Numbered from the stretch's first letter, positions 39,601-47,589 are shown. The stretch: DNA of 64,000 nt from Caulobacter sp. BK020 (GCF_004342605.1 NZ_SLZL01000002.1:248001-312000), one strand, 5' to 3'. Numbers and translations are program-made. Notes: generated from the sequence alone by a model not told the origin.

Positions 39601-40324
39601 CCAGCGCGAGCGAACTGTTTCCCGTAGCCCGGGCGCCGTTTCCGACGGCGGTGGCGGCGCTATTCGTCGCTTGGCTGAAGCTGCCGATCGCGACAGCATT
39701 GGAGGAGGTCGCCTGGCTCGATACGCCAACGGCCGTCGCGGCGGCGCCGGCGGTGGCCGTTGAGCCGATGGCGGTTCCGCTGGCGGCGCTGACAGTGGAG
39801 TTGACCCCAAAGGCTGATGCTCCGTCCGCGAGGGCGCGGGCGTTGCCGCCGATGGCGAGGGCGTTGACGCCAGTCGCGTTCGCGAAGACACCCATGCCTA
39901 TGGCGTTAAGGCCATTGACGCTCATCGAATAGCCGATGGCGATCGAAGCGTTGCCCGTTGCGCTGTTGGAGGTGCCCAACGCCACGCTTTCCACGCCATT
40001 GGCTTGGGTGCTGTTACCGATGGCGATGGCGTTTGCGGCTGACGCCGTGCCGCCGCCGGCCTGGTACTGCGCCTGGGCCGGGGCGGCGAGGCCGAGCGCG
40101 ATGATCGCGGCCAGGCCGCCGATCGCGCTGGCCGGACGCAGCCCGCCGCCGGCGCCCAATGCGCCCAGGCCCAACCGGTCGCGCTTCAATCCAAGCACCC
40201 GATGGGCGTTGCGGAGCGCGGCCATCAGCCGGCGGCGTTGCGACCAGCGCGGCCCGTTTGCCCCGCCCGTCCAGTTGCGGACGAAACCAGCGAGACGACG
40301 ATCCTTCGACACGTAGGTATTCAT
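33650..40324 (-). CDS. Trimeric autotransporter adhesin (YadA/Hia type)
   Basis: 2,224 residues from ATG 40324 (GAGGGG site). The N-terminal ~110 residues are unusually long before signal cleavage at APAQAQ: a basic stretch (RWSQRRRLMAALRNAHR) precedes the hydrophobic core, like an extended signal peptide but without the classic ESPR consensus. The passenger is almost entirely YadA-head repeats of the form AIAIGxxAxAxG, broken by Trp-ring/neck modules with TDAVNGSQLxxxNQQV and coiled-coil stalks. The last ~80 residues form the membrane anchor (AGTYGGQSAFAMGLSRIMDDGRTILKAG), ending in Phe. It should form a homotrimeric surface fibre for adhesion or biofilm. Codon and base content match the genome, unlike the AT-rich DNA upstream of the operon. 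Confidence 0.93.
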   Translation of the reverse strand: MNTYVSKDRRLAGFVRNWTGGANGPRWSQRRRLMAALRNAHRVLGLKRDRLGLGALGAGGGLRPASAIGGLAAIIALGLAAPAQAQYQAGGGTASAANAIAIGNSTQANGVESVALGTSNSATGNASIAIGYSMSVNGLNAIGMGVFANATGVNALAIGGNARALADGASAFGVNSTVSAASGTAIGSTATAGAAATAVGVSSQATSSNAVAIGSFSQATNSAATAVGNGARATGNSSLALGAQALAIGSSTVAVGQGAGAGSTVANSSSVAMGVAAGTLVSGAQNTAIGGGVPSVMRGAGSGVSGTRNLALGTGDGAVTYDGTLQASAGNLVTGNDNIAIGTNAGIGVASNATTSIGKNALATGTNGAAIGSGAAATGLNSVYFGARTISGTGAIAESAVAIGTDVTASQTNAIAIGRQSVASALNSAAIGPAANATAQHAAAFGPNANASGDFALALGNLAVSGGVGSVAAGSGAQSAGASSVAVGNNAAASATNAIALGLGSVASGANSIYIGTRPTGGTASAGAANAVAIGTDVGASQADTTAIGHLAIATGASGTAIGSYSFATATNDVALGFNAVSDGGQAGGVGGATALGNNSFAGGSNAIAMGTNTLADSADAVAIGSSSTATGGKAVAVGAGNVASGDGAVAIGDPNTATGNGAVASGKDNTATGDGSVAMGNTNMVGGGGQAVSTAGTAAQGAVGIGYQNTVVGQGSVAIGNTSSALAAGALAFGDTAVANNARDIALGSGSVTATAVGTTSAVIGGVTYNFAGTGPTSTLSIGALGAERTITNVAAGQLNGGSTDAVNGSQLFATNQAVTTLSNTVTATAIHYLSVNDGGVTGGNYSNNGATGSNSIAMGSGAVSAAWNSVAIGNGAVNQAVGIPSQTTGSVALGDSARTTAGVATAIGGRATAGTGGVALGNAAIGSGTFAIAIGATSSDQPTGASATGIGAIAIGGGNPASGVLGTPASASGIRAIAIGQNTTANFSQSLALGYRATVGSASSVAVGDLASTGATGVNVAIGNASTANAGTASGGAVAIGRSNTAFGDGAVAIGDPSYASGAGAFTGGANNIANSDGTATATVANQANGAVAIGNNNRAIGQGSIALGNGSTAGAAGLAGNVALGNGATAIASAGDIALGSGSTTSAAVGTAAATIGGNAYSFAGTTPLSTVSIGALGAERTITNVAAGRLNGGSTDAVNGSQLFATNQQVTINTTNIATNTAAITNLTNSVTNGTAGPVQQTGAANQLALVAPGATGAAPGAAQNLTNLAAGALSATSTDAVNGSQLYATNQQVTTNTTDIANLNSTVTNINSGAGIKYFHASSILADSQALGTDSVAIGPNAVANNAGDIALGSGSTTSAAVGTAGATIGGNVYSFAGTTPLSTVSVGAAGAERTITNVAAGQLNGGSTDAVNGSQLFATNQQVTTNTADIAGNTTAITNLTNSVNNGTAGPVQQTGTANQLALVAPGGTGAAPGAAQNLTNVAAGAVSSTSTDAVNGSQLYGVSQSIADNLGGGSTVNPDGTVTGPTYTILGGNYTTLFDSLTAVDGGLTSLTNQLTTINNGGGIKYFRASSILADSQAVGTDSVAVGPQAVANNTDSVALGNNAVASIDGALALGSGSVADRAIAPVSGTIAAGIGFVPYNTTDATLLGAVSVGNATTSQYRQITNVADGTSAQDAVTLRQLQGAIGSVSVTPVRYFHANSTAVDSLAVGQDSVAVGPTTVVNGDNGIGIGNGAVVQMTAPGGTAIGQNAQVSQADGIALGTNSIANGIQSIAIGPGANASFSGSVALGAGATTAIGSRTGYAGYGLAAPLNSAGEVSVGSAGAERQITNVAAGSAPTDAVNVSQLNQVAQNTASALGGGASYDPTTGAYTAPTYTVGGNTYTSVGDALGAQTTAVTNLDGRVTTVENTVTNLGSNVTNLGDSVAAGLGGNSSYNATTGAVTTSLNVGGANYSSVNDALQALNQTAGAGWNIQANGGPATNVPSNGTLNVTAGTNTVVTLNGAQLQIAMADNPTFNGVINANGGLTVGQNTSVDMGGNVVRNVGAGAVTATSTDAVNGSQLHQVQQLASNSVQYDAGGNAVTFNPGGQATTLHNVAAGVAPTDAVNVQQLNDGLSNAISTANAYTDARMQGFVVDMSKARREAFAGNAGALAAAGLPQAYEPGRSMLSLGAGTYGGQSAFAMGLSRIMDDGRTILKAGATYDTQERTGANLGIGFQF
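35860..36905 (-). repeat. Internal 645-bp-period duplication in the adhesin gene
   Basis: Segments near 35860-36260 and 36505-36905 are close to identical with a constant offset of 645 bases (for example GCGCTGGTCG at 36231 and 36876, and GTCCCATT at 35964 and 36609). They encode the module from DIALGSGSTTSAAVG through NGTAGPVQQTG to GAAQNLTN twice. A shorter related unit is near 37900-38100. Confidence 0.75.
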
Positions 40325-40466
40325 GGCTACGCTACCCCTCAATGCCGGCCCGCCAGCCCCTTGGACGTTGGCGAGAGCCGCGATCTGGGCCCGCTTCACT
40401 GCTCCCGTGCGGCGGGCGCCTGTCCGCACGATCGATCCTGCGAGCTTCGCCGACAGGCGGCGCGGT

Positions 40467-41048
40467 TCACTTGCGCTGGGTCATTCCGGACAGGGTGACC
40501 ACCACGCAGTTGGAGCCGCTGGGGATCATCAGCGCCTGGCCCTGGGTTCCACCCAGTCGGTACTGCCAGACGCCCAAGAGGGCCTCGCCCGCCGTGCTTC
40601 CAGCCGGAAGGAGGCTGACGACCTCGGCGCACGGCTTCTGGAAGGGAGCCACGCGCACCAGATAGCCTTCGCATCCGTCAGCGCCGGGCGCGGCGAGGGC
40701 GATCCCGCCGGCGACCCCCTTGAGATCGGGCAGGTCGTAGCTCATGCCCATCACCCCTTGGACGATATGGGCGTCGGGGGCGCTTTTATCCGCTTCGGTC
40801 TTGACCGAGAACGCCGCCCCACGGGTAAGGCCCTGGCCGAGCGCCTCGTAAAGGTTCGCGCAGCTCTGCGCGCCGACCTTGTTGGCCTGGTCGCGGAAGA
40901 CAGCGGCGTTCCCCTGGGCGGCGGTCGTCGCCGCAGCCGCGATGGGCGCTAGGAGACCAATGTCGACAACCAGCGCGAGCCCCACAACAGCCGCGAAAAC
41001 GCGACGCCGGCGATTTCCGCCCGCCAATACTTCAGTCATCTTCGCCAT
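40467..41048 (-). CDS. Exported protein of unknown function, first gene of the adhesin run
   Basis: 193 residues from ATG 41048 (GAGAGGG site, three bases spacing); the longer frame to 41129 lacks such a site. A basic N terminus and hydrophobic segment (RRRRVFAAVVGLALVVDIGLLAPIAAAA) form a signal peptide or anchor. The mature part has four cysteines (QSCANLYE, DGCEGYL, KPCAEVV, SNCVVV), suited to two disulfides, and a compact alpha/beta pattern. No family recognised. The gene is 142 bases before the adhesin gene on the same strand, so it may be co-transcribed with it. Its upstream side borders the AT-rich region, which probably holds the operon promoter. Confidence 0.72.
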   Translation of the reverse strand: MAKMTEVLAGGNRRRRVFAAVVGLALVVDIGLLAPIAAAATTAAQGNAAVFRDQANKVGAQSCANLYEALGQGLTRGAAFSVKTEADKSAPDAHIVQGVMGMSYDLPDLKGVAGGIALAAPGADGCEGYLVRVAPFQKPCAEVVSLLPAGSTAGEALLGVWQYRLGGTQGQALMIPSGSNCVVVTLSGMTQRK

Positions 41049-41159
41049 TAGCCCTCTCTTTATGCCGATTAACGCCATTCTGGATGCCTTCGCTCCGGAA
41101 ATGGCGTCACCTTCTCGCTTAGGTGGCATGCATTGCGGAGCGAACGGCCCAAAGCATTA

Positions 41160-41940
41160 ACGAATGGTTAACAGGATGCTGCTGGTCCAGTTGAATTTAT
41201 CGATATCAATTGCTAAAACGCCGTGGGAAATAGTATATCTATATTATAAATTGCGTATATATGGCGAGTTTCGACCGTCCTTTCCGCAAAATTACTTAAG
41301 ATGAATTCAAAAATGGAGTTTAATTTCGATATTTCGGCGTATTTTGGTGACATGTGATGTATTTATAAGTATATATGGAAAAAAACGAAACGATCATTTC
41401 TCAAAACAGTGATGCTGAAGTTGTTGTGGGTGACGGGCTGTTTCTACAGGATTTGCCCCAGCGAGTTGGTAGTATAAATCGTATGATGGAATGGCGACGA
41501 GATATATGTGTTGCTGCGATATAGTTGACGGGGTGGTCGGGATTGCTGTCGGATGTGAATTGAAAATGGTTCTCGGGTAACGCTTGGCGCTTGTTCTATA
41601 CTTATCTCTTATAGGTGCTTCGTATTGCAAACCGTCTAAGGGAATGTGTGCGTGGTGGCGCGTTCGTGGTTAAAGTAGACGAAATTCGGAGTAAATTTTT
41701 GCAAATCTGTCAAGAATGGAAGTATCTATTACCTTGGCGGTGATGCAAATGCCAGATGGTGGAGCAGTTTTGCATGTATAGATGAAGAAATGGAACGTAA
41801 AATAATGTTACATCATAAAATCTACCGAAATATATAGCGATTTTCCGAAATTATATAAGGATATAGAAGCGTAAATCAGGCTTTTATAAGTAAAGCTGAA
41901 TCTATACGATTTCCGATTTGGCGTCGCTTTTTAAACGACA
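41160..41940. other. AT-rich intergenic island upstream of the adhesin run
   Basis: About 780 bases with GC content near 30-40% (three lines counted by hand gave 38, 32 and 30%) in a genome near 65-70%. It has many TATA-like runs (41230-41265, 41820-41870) and no convincing gene. The change back to GC-rich sequence is abrupt at both ends. Such DNA often binds nucleoid silencers and carries promoters of surface genes, or marks foreign DNA. The remaining ~145 bases to 42085 are GC-rich and also hold no gene. Confidence 0.7.
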
Positions 41941-42085
41941 GTTTCGTCTCGATGATCGTCATCGTGGGCCGAACCGCCTCAAGCGAAGCTGTACCGTAGG
42001 GAGCGGGACGTTCTGGATTTGCTTTGCTTCCGTCCTCCGCCACCGGAATCGGCGTGACGGGAAACTCCGATTCCTGGGCCGCCGG

Positions 42086-43825
42086 TCATCGGGAGGGCGA
42101 TCCAAGGGCCGCGTCCAGCTCCGCGCGGGCCATGTCCATGTCCCGACGGAAGATCGGCGAGGCGTGTTCCGCCGCATAGATCACCGCGCCGGCCTGGAGG
42201 CCGGCTTCCGTCGCGCTGAAGGTGTGCGAGCCGCAGACATAGCGGCTTTCGGCATAGTCGCGGCCCCGCGCGTAGAGGACGGCGGCGCGGGAGGGGGCCA
42301 GCTCGGCCAGGATCATCGCCACCTGCTCGCCATGGACGGAGTGCCCGGACGGATAGTCCGGATTGCCGGCCAGGTGGTCGCTCCTGGGCTCGCAGATCGG
42401 AGCGGCCTCCTTGCCGATATAGGGGCGTTTCGTCCCCCAGTAGGTCTTGGCCAGGCCGACCACCGAGCGATCCTCGCCGGCTCGTTCCAGCAGGGCGGTC
42501 AGCACCGGCGCGGCCTGGGGCGTCAGCCTTACGCCCAGGGCCTGGGCGAAGTGCTCGTACATGGAGCCGTCGACGTCGGCGGCGGCCTGGGCCCAGCGAG
42601 GCGTATCCTTCAGGGCGCGGGTCTGGTCGAAGATCGCCGCGTCGGCGACGGCGCGGGGCGAGTCTGGGGAGGGCGGCGGGGCCAGGATCCTGGTCAGGTC
42701 CGGCCGGGCCTGGGGTGTGAGATAGCCGCGCGCCGGGACGCCAGGTAAGGATTCCAGCGCCACGCCATCGCAACGATCGGCCGCCCGCACGGGGTTGCAG
42801 ACGGCGACATCGCCTCCCGTCAGGCGCACGGTATAGCCGCTGGCGAAGCGCGGATCGGGCCAGAGGTAGTCGGTCGAGACATATTGCGCGCCGCTGGTCA
42901 GGGCGGCGCTGCGCTGCTTCACATCATTGTTTCGTGCGGCCCAGGTGTCGACGTCGGCGCGCGTGCGGACGATGAACCCCGCCTTCACGGCGGCGGCGAT
43001 GCGGTCCTTCTGGGCGATCGGATCGTTGAGGGTCAGATAGGCCGCGTCCGGCGAGGCCTCGTCGGTGTTGACGAACATCGCGCGGCCCTCCAGCGATCGT
43101 CGCGTGCCCCGATAGGCCGCCACCTTGGCTGGGCTCTCATCCAGCGCGAAGAAGACCTTGCCGCGCGAGGCGGCCAGACTGGGCCAGCCGTCGGCCAGGA
43201 CCGCCTCGCGCAGGGTGGCGCGCCGGCCGCGCACCAGGTCGGGGGTGATCAACTGACCGTTGTCGAACACCGAGCGGATCTCGGTGTCGAGGGCGTCGAA
43301 CGTCTTTTCGTCGAAGGGCAGGGGGACCACCCCGCCGGGAAGGCTGGCCTGACCGTCCTTGGCGTTGAGCAGGATCAGGATCGGCACGTGGTCCGGATGG
43401 GCCTTGGACCAGGCCTTCACCTCGGTCAGGCACGCGACGAAGGTCGGGCATGAACTGCGGAAGTCGACGTCCGGCATGTGCAGGACCTTGAAGCCCGGCC
43501 TCGCCAGTGCGGCGGCGATGTTGGGCGACAGGACAGTTCCGTGCCCCAGGGCTGTCAGCGGTTTGGCGTAGAGGCCGCCGCGCGGGTCGGCGACGACGTC
43601 GATCTCCAGCTGTCTGGCCCCGGCGTCCAGCTGCTCGACCAATGGCCGGTGGGCATAGTCCACGCCCAGGGCGGCTTGTCCGCGTGCGGCGACCATGGCG
43701 GCCATTTCCTCGGGCGGGATCGCCAGCTTGTAGCTGTTATGCGTGCCAACGGTGGTGAGGTCGTTCATGTGCGGGGTGGCGGCGGCAGCGGCGCCCAGCA
43801 TCAGCGCGGCAACGAGACTCAGCAT
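42086..43825 (-). CDS. Fusion of PI-PLC-like phospholipase C and PAP2 acid phosphatase
   Basis: 579 residues with a short signal peptide (MLSLVAALMLGAAAAA). Residues ~20-330 match Ca2+-dependent PI-PLC1-like proteins: GTHNSYK with His29, Glu74/Asp76 in RQLEIDVVADP, and His116 in KVLHMPDVDF. Residues ~395-560 are a PAP2/class A acid phosphatase domain: K-x6-RP (Lys460, Arg467-Pro468), PSGH (492-495), and SR-x5-H (Ser527-Arg528...His534). The Asp that normally follows four residues after that His is Ala538. The protein could release a phosphorylated head group and then dephosphorylate it in the periplasm. It faces the TonB receptor gene at 44024 across 198 bases. No convincing Pho box was seen there. 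Confidence 0.85.
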   Translation of the reverse strand: MLSLVAALMLGAAAAATPHMNDLTTVGTHNSYKLAIPPEEMAAMVAARGQAALGVDYAHRPLVEQLDAGARQLEIDVVADPRGGLYAKPLTALGHGTVLSPNIAAALARPGFKVLHMPDVDFRSSCPTFVACLTEVKAWSKAHPDHVPILILLNAKDGQASLPGGVVPLPFDEKTFDALDTEIRSVFDNGQLITPDLVRGRRATLREAVLADGWPSLAASRGKVFFALDESPAKVAAYRGTRRSLEGRAMFVNTDEASPDAAYLTLNDPIAQKDRIAAAVKAGFIVRTRADVDTWAARNNDVKQRSAALTSGAQYVSTDYLWPDPRFASGYTVRLTGGDVAVCNPVRAADRCDGVALESLPGVPARGYLTPQARPDLTRILAPPPSPDSPRAVADAAIFDQTRALKDTPRWAQAAADVDGSMYEHFAQALGVRLTPQAAPVLTALLERAGEDRSVVGLAKTYWGTKRPYIGKEAAPICEPRSDHLAGNPDYPSGHSVHGEQVAMILAELAPSRAAVLYARGRDYAESRYVCGSHTFSATEAGLQAGAVIYAAEHASPIFRRDMDMARAELDAALGSPSR

Positions 43826-43956
43826 GGGGCTCTCCGAAGGTCGCGGTCCGACTAGCGGCGCTCGATGACGGTTTCGCGTCCGTGGCGACGCCCCGCCGCT
43901 CCGACGTCACAAACCCTTATTCGAAACGAGAACGGGGAGTCACGGAACACCCCTAA

Positions 43957-43977
43957 CGCCCGGCCTCTCGCCGGGCG
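43957..43977 (+). promoter_or_regulatory. Leader hairpin of the TonB receptor gene at 44024
   Basis: CGCCCGGC (43957-43964) and GCCGGGCG (43970-43977) make a perfect 8-bp stem around CTCTC, ending 46 bases before ATG 44024. With no T-run behind it, an mRNA-stability or protein-binding role is as likely as attenuation. Confidence 0.35.
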
Positions 43978-44023
43978 CTCAACTTGAGCCTGTCTCCCTC
44001 CGGCGCCAGTACAGGGGCTTTTC

Positions 44024-46756
44024 ATGTCACCAATCAAGAAGGCGCTGGTCATGAGCGCCGCGGCCGGCGTGCTCGTCACCGTTCTGCTCACCGGTTCGGC
44101 TCAGGCCGCCGAGGTCGCACCGACTTCCGCGCCGGCCGATCCGGGCGCAAACGCGGTCGACGAGGTGGTGGTGCAGGGCTTTCGCAAGTCGCTCGGCGCG
44201 GCGCGGGCGGCCAAGAAGGACAGCGCCATCGTCGCCGACGTGATCGTGGCCGAGGACATGGCCAAGTTCCCCGATCTCAACCTGGCCGAGTCGCTGCAAC
44301 GCCTGCCCGGCGTGGCCATCAACCGCGAAGGCGGCGAGGGACGTCGGGTCAGCCTGCGCGGCCTGGGTCCCGACTTCACCCGCGTGCAGCTGAACGGCAT
44401 GGAGGTGCTGGGCAACGTCGATTCGCCCATGGACAGCCGCGGCCAGACCTCGCGTGACCGGGCCTTCGACTTCAACATCTTCGCCTCCGAGCTGTTTTCG
44501 AAGGTCGATGTGCGCAAGTCGTTCTCGGCCGAGCAGGACGAAGGCGGCATGGCCGGCACGGTCGGCCTCTACACAGCCAAGCCGTTCGACTATGCGGGGA
44601 CCAAGGCCGCCTTGTCTCTGCAGGGCGGCACCAATTCGGCGACCAAGGACTTTCAGCCGCGCGGCGCGGCGATGGTCAGCAAGAACTGGGACGACAGGTT
44701 CGGCGTCCTGGTCTCGGTGGCCTATTCCAAGCGTCAGACGCAAGAACAGGGCTACAACACCTACGCCGCCCCGACGACCAAGGCCCTGGCGGCCAATGTC
44801 GTCAATCTCAGCGCCGCCGACCAGGCCAAGGCCATGAACGGCGAACTGATCTTCCAGCGCGGCAATCGCCTGACCGTCTGGGGCTCGGACCAGGAGCGCC
44901 TGGGCGTGACGGCCGCGCTGCAATGGCGTCCGGTCGAGAACCTTACCCTGACCCTCGACGCCTTACACGGCAAGTTCACCAACGAGCGCGACGAGAACAG
45001 CCTGGCCACCCGCGCCACCCTGAACTCGACCATCCTGGGCGCGGCCACGCCCCATTCGGGCAATCTGGTCAGCCCGCCGCCAGTGCTGAACGCCATCCAG
45101 TACGACCGGTATAACACGGTCGTCTACGCCGATGTCGATAACACCGTCTTCGCCACCGAAACCCGCCGCCAGCAGACGAAAAACACCTTCGACCAGCTGG
45201 TGCTGACCGGCGAGTGGAAGGTCACCGACCGGCTGACGGTCGACGGCCATATCGGTCGGGAGACGTCGGACTATGACATTCCGATCTCGGACAAGTTCTA
45301 TACCGAGGCGTTCGGGGGACTGATCACCGACTATCGCGGCGACACGGGCCACAACACCTACAAATGGAACACCACCGATCCGAACAACTACCGGGCCCAC
45401 GAGATCGATTTTTCGGCCACCTACCAGAGCACCGAGTTGAAGAATGGTGAGCTGAACGCGGCTTGGGAATTGAACGACGCCCTGACCTTGAAGGCGGGGG
45501 GCTCGTATCGCGGCTTCGAGAACTCGGGCTTCACCCAGACCAATGACGACGTGAACAAGACGGCGTGGGAAAAGGGCGCGCTGGATGACCACGTCACCAG
45601 CTACTACACGATTTTCGACAAGCACCACGACCAGTCCTGGGTGAACGTCGACTTCGACAAGGCCCTGGCCTTCTACGGTGTCACCCGCACCCTGGGCGCG
45701 CCCAAGGCGATCTATCAGGTCGAGGAGGACACCAAGGCCGGATACGTCCAGCTGGACTGGAAGGCCGCCCTGTTCGGCAAGCCGGTGCGGGGCAATGTCG
45801 GCCTGCGCGCCTACGACACCGAACTGACCTCGTCGGGCGTCATGGCGGTCAAGGGCGTCAATACGCCGACCGAGGCCAAGAAGAGCTATTCCGGCGTGCT
45901 GCCGGCCTTCAACGTCGTGCTGGAAGTGTCAGACCAGTTCCAGGTCCGCGCCGCCGCGGCCCAGAACATCAACCGCCCGTCGCTGGCCGCCTATGCGATG
46001 AACGGCACGATCAGCGTCGATGGGACGAACGTGACGGTGTCGACCGGCAATCCCAACCTGAACCCCTACACCTCCGATGAGTTCGACCTGTCGGCCGAAT
46101 GGTACTTTGGCGGCATCGGCATGCTGACCGCCGGCGTCTTCCACAAGAAGATCGACGGTCTAGTCAGCAGCCAGACCGTCAACAATGTCGCCTACGCCAG
46201 CACCGGCCTGGCCGAAGAGCTGTATCCGGGCGTCACGGGCTCGACGATCGTGACCTCCTACACGCGGTCGGTGAACCTCAACGAGGCGACCCTGACCGGC
46301 CTGGAGCTCAGCGCCCAGAGCGACTTCTTCTTCCTGCCGGGGCCGTTCAAGAACATGGGCGTCGTCGCCAACGTCACCTTCATCGACTCGGAGACGACCA
46401 ACCTCGTCAACGGCAAGCCCCAGAAGGGCGCGATTTACGGAATGTCCGACCTGAATCACAACGTCACGCTCTATTACGAGACGGCCAGGTGGGGCGCGCG
46501 GGTTTCGTCGAACTACCGCTCGGACTACACGATCGATAGCGGCGGCTTCAAGGCCACGACCTATGTCGATGCCGCGGCCTTCTACCAGCTGACGCCGAGG
46601 CTGCGCCTGACGCTCGACGCCGTGAATCTCTCCAACGAGCGCGAGTCCCAGTACAACAGCTACAACAACGGGTTCGGCGCGATCGGCGCCCGCCGGCTGT
46701 GGAACGACACCACCAGCGGCCGCACGGTGTTCGTGGGCGCCAACATGCAGTTCTAG
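44024..46756 (+). CDS. TonB-dependent receptor facing the phospholipase/phosphatase gene
   Basis: 910 residues. The signal peptide ends near GSAQAAEV. A TonB-box-like DEVVVQGFRKSLGAARAAKK precedes a plug with FPDLNLAESLQRLPGVAINR and VSLRGLGPDFTRVQLNGMEVLG, then a barrel ending FVGANMQF. It is the same Caulobacter/xanthomonad family as the receptor at 6963, with a closely similar plug. The divergent phospholipase C/phosphatase fusion suggests that the imported compound could be a phospholipid head group or inositol phosphate. The GntR gene of the N-glycan locus follows convergently, and a terminator separates them, so a glycan role is also possible. Confidence 0.9.
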   Translation: MSPIKKALVMSAAAGVLVTVLLTGSAQAAEVAPTSAPADPGANAVDEVVVQGFRKSLGAARAAKKDSAIVADVIVAEDMAKFPDLNLAESLQRLPGVAINREGGEGRRVSLRGLGPDFTRVQLNGMEVLGNVDSPMDSRGQTSRDRAFDFNIFASELFSKVDVRKSFSAEQDEGGMAGTVGLYTAKPFDYAGTKAALSLQGGTNSATKDFQPRGAAMVSKNWDDRFGVLVSVAYSKRQTQEQGYNTYAAPTTKALAANVVNLSAADQAKAMNGELIFQRGNRLTVWGSDQERLGVTAALQWRPVENLTLTLDALHGKFTNERDENSLATRATLNSTILGAATPHSGNLVSPPPVLNAIQYDRYNTVVYADVDNTVFATETRRQQTKNTFDQLVLTGEWKVTDRLTVDGHIGRETSDYDIPISDKFYTEAFGGLITDYRGDTGHNTYKWNTTDPNNYRAHEIDFSATYQSTELKNGELNAAWELNDALTLKAGGSYRGFENSGFTQTNDDVNKTAWEKGALDDHVTSYYTIFDKHHDQSWVNVDFDKALAFYGVTRTLGAPKAIYQVEEDTKAGYVQLDWKAALFGKPVRGNVGLRAYDTELTSSGVMAVKGVNTPTEAKKSYSGVLPAFNVVLEVSDQFQVRAAAAQNINRPSLAAYAMNGTISVDGTNVTVSTGNPNLNPYTSDEFDLSAEWYFGGIGMLTAGVFHKKIDGLVSSQTVNNVAYASTGLAEELYPGVTGSTIVTSYTRSVNLNEATLTGLELSAQSDFFFLPGPFKNMGVVANVTFIDSETTNLVNGKPQKGAIYGMSDLNHNVTLYYETARWGARVSSNYRSDYTIDSGGFKATTYVDAAAFYQLTPRLRLTLDAVNLSNERESQYNSYNNGFGAIGARRLWNDTTSGRTVFVGANMQF

Positions 46757-46779
46757 CTTCCGCAGAGACAGCCTCGCGG

Positions 46780-46810
46780 GGCCGCTCGAAGAACGCTTCG
46801 GGCGGCCTTT
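46780..46810. terminator. Bidirectional hairpin terminator
   Basis: GGCCGC (46780-46785) pairs with GCGGCC (46802-46807) and CGAAG (46787-46791) with CTTCG (46796-46800) around a four-base loop, followed by TTT. It lies between the convergent TonB receptor (stop 46756) and GntR (stop 46828) genes. Confidence 0.7.
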
Positions 46811-46827
46811 GCGATTCCGAAATCGCC

Positions 46828-47589
46828 CTACAGATTGTTGTTGAGCTCGGCGACGACGTCATAGGCGTCGCCGCGATAGTAGGATTGGGTGAACTCCGCC
46901 GCGCGGCCGTCCGGCAGGAAGCCGCGTCGTTCGATCAGCAGTCCGGCGTCGCCCGGACGAACGCCCAGCGTTTCGGCCTGCTCCCTGGTGAAGGTGACGG
47001 CGCGGAGGCGCTGCAAGGCCCTCACGGGCCGATAGCCGGCCTTGTGCAGCGCGTCGTACAGGGAGTCCTCCACCGCATCGAGCGAGGGCAGGCAGTAGGC
47101 CGGGATGGTCGAATATTCCAGGGCCATGGGCGAGTCGTCGGCGTAGCGGATCCGATGGAACCGGTAGACTGGCGCACCGGGAGACAAGACCAGCGAGAGC
47201 GATTCCTCGGGCGTCACGGCGCCGAGCGAACGATTGATCCAGGCGCTGTGGGGGCGGCGTCCTCGCGACAGCATGTCCTCCGAGAACGAGGACAGCTTGG
47301 AGAAGCTCTTTTCGACCCGGCCCGTGACGAAGGTGCCGGCGCCGCGGCGGCGGCTGAGGAGGCCTTCGTCGACCAGACCGCCGAGGGCCTTGCGCACGGT
47401 GATGCGGGAAACGGCGTATTCCTCGGCCAGGTCCCGCTCGGGCGGGATGGCGACATCCGGTGTCAGGACGCGGCGCTTGATCGCGTTTCGCACGACCCGC
47501 TGCAGTTGCAGGTACAGCGGCGTCGTGTCGTCAGCCTCGAGTCGACCCACGGTGTCGGAGAAGGACATGGGCTTGCCTAGGTCTTTCAT
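46828..47589 (-). CDS. GntR-family regulator, HutC/NagR subfamily
   Basis: 253 residues from ATG 47589; an internal Met at 47568 is an alternative. The winged helix covers about residues 22-92: LYLQLQRVVRNAIKRRVL, PPERDLAEEYAVSRITVRKAL and GLLSRRRGAGTFV. The UTRA effector domain (about 110-245) has the HutC/NagR pattern, ending in FTQSYYRGDAYDVVAEL. NagR-type proteins sense amino-sugar phosphates such as GlcNAc-6-P. It faces the N-glycan TonB receptor and GH operon, where released GlcNAc would be a natural inducer. Three spaced ACCA elements lie in the gap. Confidence 0.9.
   Translation of the reverse strand: MKDLGKPMSFSDTVGRLEADDTTPLYLQLQRVVRNAIKRRVLTPDVAIPPERDLAEEYAVSRITVRKALGGLVDEGLLSRRRGAGTFVTGRVEKSFSKLSSFSEDMLSRGRRPHSAWINRSLGAVTPEESLSLVLSPGAPVYRFHRIRYADDSPMALEYSTIPAYCLPSLDAVEDSLYDALHKAGYRPVRALQRLRAVTFTREQAETLGVRPGDAGLLIERRGFLPDGRAAEFTQSYYRGDAYDVVAELNNNL

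Noticed and set aside
36000-39900. Regularly repeated short sequences that could suggest a CRISPR array
   Set aside because: They are codon-phased repeats of the YadA-head motif inside a coding gene, with no uniform repeat/spacer pattern and no cas genes.
41394-41630. 78-residue frame in the AT-rich island
   Set aside because: No ribosome site, domain or clear coding bias. Short frames are expected by chance in this stretch.
43826-44023. Possible Pho box between the phospholipase/phosphatase and TonB receptor genes
   Set aside because: Only isolated GTCACA/GTCACG pieces occur, not two half-sites with proper spacing.
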